Assembly: GCA_021299455.1 (NCBI GenBank)
Contig: JAJTGQ010000072.1
Location: 1-64,000 of the forward strand
Direction: 5' to 3'
DNA length: 64,000 nt
Source of the DNA: Flammeovirgaceae bacterium
GTDB taxonomy: Bacteria; Bacteroidota; Bacteroidia; Cytophagales; Cyclobacteriaceae
Shown: piece by piece, positions 30,257-37,683 of the stretch
Layout: the number at the start of each line of letters is the position of its first letter
Numbering within the stretch: position 1 is the stretch's first letter
Made by a program: the position numbers and the translations under genes
Notes under the pieces: model-generated
Told to the model about the DNA's origin: nothing
Databases searched by the model: none
What the model saw: the letters and a program-made list of their open reading frames with translations, nothing else

Positions 30257-31642
30257 TTATTTTTTATCGTCCTTTTTATCATCCTTTTTCATGGCCTGCA
30301 CAATTTTGTCACCATCCTTCAACCGTTTGGAAACAACCAGAAACGGACCCGTAACCACTTCCACGCTATCGGCAAGACCAGAGATGATTTCGATGTTATC
30401 ATAGTCGCTGATACCTGTCTTTACTTCCACCATTTTCGCTACGCCTTTGTCATTGACAAACACCACTACTTTGTCTTCCTTTTTCTCGACCTTTGCTTTA
30501 TTGTCTGACACTTGAGGTTTTTCATCATCATCGTCTTTTGGTGGACCGCCCTCTGTTTTATTGTCTTTTTCGGTGTTGCGGGTAGTCACTGCCGTCAACG
30601 GAACAGACAACACATTATCTTTCTTGGTCGTAATAATTTCCACACTGGCAGTCATCCCCGGGCGGAAAGGGAAACGATTTCCTTGTTTGATTAAATCTTC
30701 ATAGGAAGAACGAAGGATCAATATCCGAACTTCAAATTCCGTAATCGCATCGGCCGAGGTTTTATCGCGAGCTGTATTAGCAATATTGGTTACAATTCCC
30801 TTAAACTGCTTTTCCGTGCTGGCATAAGAGTCTACATCGATCAAAACTGTGTCATTCAAATGAACCCGAACGATATCATTTTCATTCACGTTCACACGAA
30901 CCTCCATCTTGTTAAGGTCAGCAATACGAAGCATTTCAGTTCCTGTCATCTGCGCTGTTCCAACAACTCGTTCTCCTTTTTTAACGTTAAGTTTTGACAC
31001 GATACCTTTCATAGGTGCATACACAGTTGTCCTTCTCACGTTCTCAGCCGATTCTCTAACGGTAGCGTTCGAACTGTTCACCACATATTTAGCTGCTTCC
31101 AGTCCTTGTGTTGCCGACCTTAAATCATTTTGAGCCACCTTATAATTCTGTTGCGCAAGCTGCCAATCTGCTTCAGAAATTACCTTTTCGTTCCAGAGCT
31201 TTTCTTGTCTTTTATAATCTTGCTCAGAGCGCATGAAAGTTGCCTCCGCCCTCGACAAAGAAGCTCTTGAAGATTCCAGATTTGCTTTTTGCTGGCTGAG
31301 CAAAGCCTCCGACCTCTCTAACTGACTGAGCCATACATCAGGCCTAATTTTTACCAACACTTTTCCGGTTGAAACAGAATCTCCGTCTTGAACATTCAAC
31401 TCAATAATTTCTCCAGATACTTCAGGTGCCAATTTCACTTCGATCACAGGTTGAACAGTGCCCGAAGCACTTACTTTTTCTGTAATGGATGTCTTCTTTG
31501 ACTTTGTGAACTCCACCTCCAAATCGCGCGATTTGCCTATCCATCCCTGGGACTTGCCTAGCACTAAAAAGATGATGAGGAAAACAACGATTCCAATTCC
31601 CCAGTAAAGGAGCTTGTTAGATTTTTTCTTTTGCTTTGCCAT
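30257..31642 (-). CDS. HlyD/MacA-type periplasmic adaptor
   Basis: SGTVQPVIEVKLAPEVSGEIIELNVQDGDSVSTGKVLVKI, VYAPMKGIVSKLNVKKGERV. Confidence 0.9.
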   Translation of the reverse strand: MAKQKKKSNKLLYWGIGIVVFLIIFLVLGKSQGWIGKSRDLEVEFTKSKKTSITEKVSASGTVQPVIEVKLAPEVSGEIIELNVQDGDSVSTGKVLVKIRPDVWLSQLERSEALLSQQKANLESSRASLSRAEATFMRSEQDYKRQEKLWNEKVISEADWQLAQQNYKVAQNDLRSATQGLEAAKYVVNSSNATVRESAENVRRTTVYAPMKGIVSKLNVKKGERVVGTAQMTGTEMLRIADLNKMEVRVNVNENDIVRVHLNDTVLIDVDSYASTEKQFKGIVTNIANTARDKTSADAITEFEVRILILRSSYEDLIKQGNRFPFRPGMTASVEIITTKKDNVLSVPLTAVTTRNTEKDNKTEGGPPKDDDDEKPQVSDNKAKVEKKEDKVVVFVNDKGVAKMVEVKTGISDYDNIEIISGLADSVEVVTGPFLVVSKRLKDGDKIVQAMKKDDKKDDKK

Positions 31643-31654
31643 TCGTAAAAAGTA

Positions 31655-33091
31655 TTAATAGTCTATTGGTTTACCTTGATAAAAGTCGAGTACTTTCTTT
31701 TTGAAGATCAAGTCATACTTAGCTCTCACCTGATCTGATTTAGCTTGAAATAAATTATTCTCTGACACTTGATAATCTACGTAGTTGGAAGCTCCAGCAT
31801 CATAGCGCTGTTTTGTCATACGAAAAGCTTCTTCGCGGGCCTTCACTGCTTTCGCAGAAGAGGCAAAGGTTTTGGCGGCAGCCGTAGCATCATTGTGTGC
31901 TGTTTCAATGGCTTGGCGAAGTCTGTTTTCTACATCGGTTAAGTTGATGAATGCTTGCTCTTTGGTAACCTTATTTCTTAACACGTTTGCCCTCGCATTG
32001 AATGCATTAAAGACAGGAATGGTTAGCCCAATTGACACCGTTTGTGCAATATTATCTGATATCTGATTGTTAAAAGGTTTTTCAACTATTTCACCTCCAA
32101 TTGTGGCAGACCTAAAAGATCTAACAACTTGGGTTTGATCGTTCCCCAAGTAGCCAATAACCGGACTTGGGTCAATGATGCCATTTTGAAAAATCTTTGC
32201 TGCACTTGAATAATTGGTAAATGCCCCTGCATTTAAATTCAAGCGTGGGTACAGGCTTCCTCTTGCAGCCTTGAGTGCATAATTGGCACTCTCGGTACGG
32301 TAAACAGCTGCTTTTATTTCTGGAAGATTCTGCTTTGCTAAGTCATAGATTTGCTCGGTGGTCTGATCTAGTGATAAATCCTCTACGGTTAGTGCAGGCA
32401 CCTCTACTTCCATTTCAGTTGACGCTGGTAATTGCAAAGACTGTTTCAATTGAAGAAGTGATAAGTTGTAGTTATTCTCCCGCTGAATGAGGTTGAGTTC
32501 GTTAGTCGCATCTTGTGCCTCTAAATCGAGTACGTTACCCAGCGGAACGGAGCCGGCTTGTTCCAATTTTTTAGTTCGTTCCAATTGTTGTTGAGTTGTC
32601 TTCAATTGAAACTGTGCGTTTTGAAGAAGCTCTTGATTAAAAATAACAGAAGTGTAAAAAGTAATTACAGAAAGTATCACATCGTTCTTTGCCTTAGTCA
32701 GATCATTTTCGGCTGCTGCCTTATCGTTAACACTTTGCTTGATGGTGTTCAATACTCGAAATGCATTAAAAAGCAAAAGGTTAGCGTTTGCATTCGCATT
32801 CGCATTATTAATTTGTTGATCAATGAATAGGTTGGTGGTTGGGTCAATTGAACGGCCAAAGTTTGCGCCCCCGGAACCTGACACATTGAGGGAAGGCAAC
32901 ATCGTATACCTGGATTGATCCAAAGTAATGTCTGCATTGCGCAAGCCAAGCGCACTTCTCTTTACCGTTAAGTTATTTTGTAGTGCAATCTCAATACATT
33001 CTTTCAGTGTGTAAACCTTTTTGCCGCTTTGGGCAAAAGAGAGAGAGAACAAAAAAACAAAAACAAGTGTTGCTGTAAAATTCTTACTCAT
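31655..33091 (-). CDS. TolC family outer membrane efflux protein
   Basis: YTLKECIEIALQNNLTVKRSAL, RYDAGASNYVDYQVSENNLFQAKSDQVRAKYD. Confidence 0.92.
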   Translation of the reverse strand: MSKNFTATLVFVFLFSLSFAQSGKKVYTLKECIEIALQNNLTVKRSALGLRNADITLDQSRYTMLPSLNVSGSGGANFGRSIDPTTNLFIDQQINNANANANANLLLFNAFRVLNTIKQSVNDKAAAENDLTKAKNDVILSVITFYTSVIFNQELLQNAQFQLKTTQQQLERTKKLEQAGSVPLGNVLDLEAQDATNELNLIQRENNYNLSLLQLKQSLQLPASTEMEVEVPALTVEDLSLDQTTEQIYDLAKQNLPEIKAAVYRTESANYALKAARGSLYPRLNLNAGAFTNYSSAAKIFQNGIIDPSPVIGYLGNDQTQVVRSFRSATIGGEIVEKPFNNQISDNIAQTVSIGLTIPVFNAFNARANVLRNKVTKEQAFINLTDVENRLRQAIETAHNDATAAAKTFASSAKAVKAREEAFRMTKQRYDAGASNYVDYQVSENNLFQAKSDQVRAKYDLIFKKKVLDFYQGKPIDY

Positions 33092-33092
33092 A

Positions 33093-33770
33093 TCAACGAT
33101 TGATGTCTGGTATATAAATTACTTCTTTTATCCAACTGAGACTCTGCAAGTACTCAAATGTTACAGGCTTGATGCCTGAATCCATTTCAATTACCTGGCA
33201 AGCCAAATCATTTTTTCCTTTTCTCGACACCGACATGGTGGCAATATTGCAGTCATCGTGCGCGATAACATCAGCAATAAATGCAATGCTGCCTTTTACA
33301 TCGGCCGCGAAGATAATAATCGTATGTAAATTGGCCGTAAAGTCAGCTTTAAATCCATTGATTTCGGCAATGTTTATCATGCCACCTCCACGGCTTTCGC
33401 CCAAAACTTCAACAGTACGATCCCCTTTCGTAAGCTCCAGTCGAATAGAATTCGGGTGCAATGTTGATGCATTTCCCACCGATTTAAAGTGGTAGGCCAA
33501 GCCCTTTTCACCCGCTATCTCTATTGCGTCTTTAATTCGTTTGTCGTCAGTCGCAAAATCCATGAGGCCGGCCAAGATGGCTCGGTCGCTTCCGTGGCCT
33601 TCATAAGTACGCGCAAAGGAATTATAAAAAATGATCTCAGCTTGATCTGGTATGCCGCCCAAAACCTTAATTGCAGCCTTAGCAATCCTCACCACCCCAG
33701 CAGTATGGGAACTGGACGGGCCAATCATAACCGGGCCAATCATATCAAAAACACTGCTTTTTTCAGACAT
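33093..33770 (-). CDS. sdaAB: L-serine ammonia-lyase, iron-sulfur-dependent, beta subunit
   Basis: SVFDMIGPVMIGPSSSHTAGVVRIAKAA, GHGSDRAILAGLMDF, ACT-like C-terminus. Confidence 0.9.
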   Translation of the reverse strand: MSEKSSVFDMIGPVMIGPSSSHTAGVVRIAKAAIKVLGGIPDQAEIIFYNSFARTYEGHGSDRAILAGLMDFATDDKRIKDAIEIAGEKGLAYHFKSVGNASTLHPNSIRLELTKGDRTVEVLGESRGGGMINIAEINGFKADFTANLHTIIIFAADVKGSIAFIADVIAHDDCNIATMSVSRKGKNDLACQVIEMDSGIKPVTFEYLQSLSWIKEVIYIPDINR

Positions 33771-33882
33771 ACGCGTTTTTAACGGAAGAAATCTGAAAAG
33801 GATATTCTTTTGAGGGTATTTTTAACCCTGTTTCTGGTATTTCTTACGAGCGGCAAAAATAAGCTTTTCTTATTTCATCGGC

Positions 33883-34677
33883 CTAAACTGCAATTGGGGC
33901 TTTTATTGAAGGATGTGATTGATAATTTAAAATCTCAAAATCTTCAAATCGATATTCAAAAATAGAATTTGGTTTTCGTTTAATATTCAGTGTTGGCAGA
34001 TCGAATGGTTCTCGAGATAGTTGAAGGTTTACCTGATCGATGTGGTTATTATATATATGGGTATCGCCACCTGTCCAAACAAACTCACCAACCTCTAAGT
34101 CACATTGTTGGGCAACCATATGTGTTAAAAGTGCATAGCTTGCAATGTTAAAAGGCAGCCCCAAGAACACATCGGTACTTCGTTGAAGTAGCATACACGA
34201 TAACTTACCACCTGCCACATAAAATTGAAACAACGCGTGGCAAGGTGGCAAAGCCATTTTCTCTACATCTGCGGGGTTCCAAGCCGTAATAATATGCCGC
34301 CTTGAATCAGGGCTACTTTTAATTTGATCGATAACTTTTGCTAGCTGGTCTATTTTTTCTCCATTGCGACCAGGCCAAGAACGCCATTGATATCCGTAGA
34401 CCGGCCCCAGATTGCCATCCCTATCAGCCCACTCGTCCCAAATTGAAACACCGTTATCCTTCAAATATTTAATGTTGGTGTCACCGCTAATGAACCACAA
34501 AAGTTCATAGATGATCGATCGAAGATGCAGTTTCTTTGTAGTAATCAGGGGAAATCCTTTTTGAAGATCAAATCGAATCTGGTACCCAAAAACAGAAATT
34601 GTTCCAGTACCCGTCCTGTCTGTCTTACCAATTCCATTTTTAAGAATGTGCTTAAGTAAGTCGTGGTATTCTCTCAT
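33883..34677 (-). CDS. thyA: Thymidylate synthase
   Basis: [70 protein letters not shown]. Confidence 0.98.
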   Translation of the reverse strand: MREYHDLLKHILKNGIGKTDRTGTGTISVFGYQIRFDLQKGFPLITTKKLHLRSIIYELLWFISGDTNIKYLKDNGVSIWDEWADRDGNLGPVYGYQWRSWPGRNGEKIDQLAKVIDQIKSSPDSRRHIITAWNPADVEKMALPPCHALFQFYVAGGKLSCMLLQRSTDVFLGLPFNIASYALLTHMVAQQCDLEVGEFVWTGGDTHIYNNHIDQVNLQLSREPFDLPTLNIKRKPNSIFEYRFEDFEILNYQSHPSIKAPIAV

Positions 34678-35109
34678 TTTTTATTGATAAAACTCAAAGG
34701 TAAAAAAACGAACGATACCAATGAAGACGCTTCTAAACACAGGTTTAGACCGAGCTGAAAATTGAAAAGTATACGGAAGGATGAGCATGCTGAAAAGCGA
34801 GTCGGAATAGCGCTTGGCGAACACATCGAATCGCAATCTCCTGGCTGCAATTACGAGGAATCGATTAACTTCGATTCTCTGAAAAAAGGCATGCTAGAAA
34901 TTCTACTCAAGGAATAAGGGCATGGACAACATCAAGCTGAGAATCAATGCAACAAAAATATTGCTACTCACCGTAAAACACCGAAATTGACGTTCAATCT
35001 TGTATCACAAGATGGAGTGAAAAAATGCAAAATACGGTAAAGAGGCTAAAAAAGGCCACTAAGATTTCAGTTTTTGTCTTAGTTTTGTTAATTAAGAAAT
35101 ACCCAAAAA

Positions 35110-36054
35110 ATGGCCAAAAGCCCGTTTTCTGAAACTCATAAGTCGGACATTGCCTCGAGTCTTGTAAAAGCAATGTTCGCTGTTGCAATCACACTATGCT
35201 GTACCTCCGCAGAGGCTCAAAATATTGAGGCCTTTGGCTTATATGGTGGCTTCAACTTCCCCATTACAATGGATGAGGGTCTTGCAAAAGATCCCAGGTA
35301 TCTTGGCCAACTAACTTTTCGCACAACTCCTATTGGTTTTTCCTATGGTTATGACAAGGTTGGATTTGGATTTGTGCTAACACCATGCTATTTACAGGTC
35401 GGGCAGCAATTCATCATTCGAAATTCTATTGCCGGTGAGATTGGTAGCCGTGATATTCAAATGGATTACATTAGCCTCCCGATCGCATTAAAGTTACATA
35501 TAAATGATCTAGCTTTCTTCCGACTTAGCGCAATATTGGGTCTAAATGTCAACTATCTTTTGAAAGGCAGAGAAACAATTTCGCACGCGGCCTCTAAAGT
35601 CACCTACCCCGCAGGCATAACAATACCAACAGACCCTGGTTATGTAGCTGTCTATGATGGAGTATTCGTGCCTGCTGTTAATGATTTTGAATACGTTTCG
35701 AACGACAAATTCAATTCGATTCAGCTTTTTGCAGCAGTGGGGCTGCGCTCTGATTTCGATTTGAATGATGAATGGAGTATTAACTTTGATGGTCGCGCCA
35801 ATTTCGGACTTTTCGACTCACGCCAAACGAGCTATGTGAATCAACTAAAGAACCCATCAGGAGGTGCGGACTTCAACGGAAACCCTGGAGCGCCCGATCT
35901 TCCAGGGCAAAGGCGCGATATTTATTTGAGCGTAAGTATTGGCATTTCAAAAATCATCCAAACGAAAATTAAATTTAAAACCAAGCAAACGGGTAACATA
36001 AATAGAAGAGGGAGCAATATTCCGAAACCTCGAAATCGCAGACCAAAAGGCTAA
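35110..36054 (+). CDS. Outer membrane beta-barrel protein (PorT-like)
   Basis: Signal peptide, FGLYGGFNFPI, GFSYGYDKVGFGFVLTPCYLQVGQ, DYISLPIALKLH. Confidence 0.72.
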   Translation: MAKSPFSETHKSDIASSLVKAMFAVAITLCCTSAEAQNIEAFGLYGGFNFPITMDEGLAKDPRYLGQLTFRTTPIGFSYGYDKVGFGFVLTPCYLQVGQQFIIRNSIAGEIGSRDIQMDYISLPIALKLHINDLAFFRLSAILGLNVNYLLKGRETISHAASKVTYPAGITIPTDPGYVAVYDGVFVPAVNDFEYVSNDKFNSIQLFAAVGLRSDFDLNDEWSINFDGRANFGLFDSRQTSYVNQLKNPSGGADFNGNPGAPDLPGQRRDIYLSVSIGISKIIQTKIKFKTKQTGNINRRGSNIPKPRNRRPKG

Positions 36055-36065
36055 TACAACTTAGT

Positions 36066-36503
36066 TTACGAAATCAAGAGAGTAACTCGCTTCATCGCCT
36101 CTGTGTGGCTTTGCCCGTGATGTATATTACTCTGAATAGTATCCACCAGTTCCTTTACACGATCACGGTTATATCCGAATTTGACTGCAAAAAAATGTGA
36201 TAACTTCATTTCTTCGCTGTGTACATTCTTATCAATACTCATCATATGAACTAAATCATACAACTGATGGAATTTTTCGTTTGCATCGGTTGGGACTTCA
36301 AATTTAATATTGTTCGGGTTCTTTCGAATTTCTTTCAATTGTCCTTCACTGATTCCATTTCGTTTAGCAATTGATTTTAATAGATCATACTCCACCTCGT
36401 CAAAACTACCGTCCACCGCGGCCATTTCAATCAGATTTTTCATGTGGCTTTTAGCATTGGTCTTACCCTGACTGAAAGCGCCCAACAGGTCTTTTAAATT
36501 CAT
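36066..36503 (-). CDS. TerB-like (tellurite resistance TerB) domain protein
   Basis: HMKNLIEMAAVDGSFDEVEYDLLKSIAKRNGIS acidic TerB-like helices. Confidence 0.72.
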   Translation of the reverse strand: MNLKDLLGAFSQGKTNAKSHMKNLIEMAAVDGSFDEVEYDLLKSIAKRNGISEGQLKEIRKNPNNIKFEVPTDANEKFHQLYDLVHMMSIDKNVHSEEMKLSHFFAVKFGYNRDRVKELVDTIQSNIHHGQSHTEAMKRVTLLIS

Positions 36504-36575
36504 ATGAACTCGGTTTAGAATAATAAAAATACGCGATTTATTATGAATTCAAAATGAATTTAGACTATCGCTCTG

Positions 36576-37610
36576 TTAAATCTCTTGGCTTTTCCTGACA
36601 CGGACAAATGCCGAAAATAGAGTTAATTGGTTTCTAGATCGGACAAGATTCTGGCCTTCAAATTGGGAGCCATAATAAACGTCATTATCTAGATAATCGG
36701 TTAAAAAACGTAGGGTTTGCATATAAACCAAGAATTGCCCAGCCAAGAAAAATGAGTTTTGCTCTTTGGTTGACAGGGCGCCTTTCATGCCCTCTGAATA
36801 CCCCTGAACAATCGCATGGTAGAAAACAGGCCTGACCTCGATTTTAGATAAATCTATTTCCTCTTCGTTGGTCGGTGACACGTAAGTTCTCATCATGTCG
36901 CCTACATCGCTGAAGAAGTAGCCCGGCATTACAGTATCCAAGTCGATGACACAAATACCCTTATTGTCCAAATCGAACAACACGTTGCTGATTTTAGTAT
37001 CATGGTGAGTGACGCGCAGTTTGAATGCTGGATTCATGCGAATGCGATTGTATTCATCCACTAATTTCGCGTAACTTCTGATTTGTGCAATCTCATTGGA
37101 ACAAGCATTAACCCGTTGCGGATTGCCTTTTAGAAGCACGCTTTCAAATTGTTTGTAGCGATAGGCCAAATCATGAAAATTGGGAATCGTCACTTGAAGT
37201 TGCTTAGCATCAAAGTCGGAAAAAATGCTTGAGAACTTACCAAACTGTAGCGCTGCCTCATAAGCCTGATCGGGCGTTTCAACCACTTGAATGGTTTTAG
37301 AGTTTTTAACAAACGGGGTGAGTCTGAAGTACCCGCTGCCCTCTTCGTAGGCTAACTCTTCGCCACTTTCTGTTTTAATTGCCGATACCAGAAAATAGTC
37401 AGACTCGATTGCCGTTAGATGATCTGCCAGCAACCGAATATTGGTGGCGATCTTCTTAGGCTCTTTAAAAACGTTATCGTTAATGCGCTGAAGAATGAAG
37501 TTCTCCCCTTTTGCGCTCACCTTCCAGGTTTGGTTAATCAATCCACCAGAAATTACTTCTAAGGAAGCGTTTTGAAAGTGAGAGCCATATTGTTGAAGGA
37601 TGTTGTTCAT
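36576..37610 (-). CDS. Aminoglycoside phosphotransferase (APH) family kinase
   Basis: FILQRINDNVFK, RVTHHDTKISNVLFDLDNKGICVIDLDTVMPGYFFSDVGDM. Confidence 0.87.
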   Translation of the reverse strand: MNNILQQYGSHFQNASLEVISGGLINQTWKVSAKGENFILQRINDNVFKEPKKIATNIRLLADHLTAIESDYFLVSAIKTESGEELAYEEGSGYFRLTPFVKNSKTIQVVETPDQAYEAALQFGKFSSIFSDFDAKQLQVTIPNFHDLAYRYKQFESVLLKGNPQRVNACSNEIAQIRSYAKLVDEYNRIRMNPAFKLRVTHHDTKISNVLFDLDNKGICVIDLDTVMPGYFFSDVGDMMRTYVSPTNEEEIDLSKIEVRPVFYHAIVQGYSEGMKGALSTKEQNSFFLAGQFLVYMQTLRFLTDYLDNDVYYGSQFEGQNLVRSRNQLTLFSAFVRVRKSQEI

Positions 37611-37618
37611 ATGCTTAT

Positions 37619-37680
37619 CTCACGCAAAGCCGCTAAGGCGCAAGGTCAATTTATTGAAAGCTTCGCGCCTTTGAATGAAA
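37619..37680. repeat. Intergenic CGCAAAG-type dispersed element (CACGCAAAGCCGCTAAGGCGCAAGG...CTTCGCGCCTTTG)
   Basis: Imperfect inverted arms aaggcgcaag / cttcgcgccttt; resembles CGCAAAG-rich repeats recalled from other genomes. Confidence 0.5.
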
Positions 37681-37683
37681 CTA

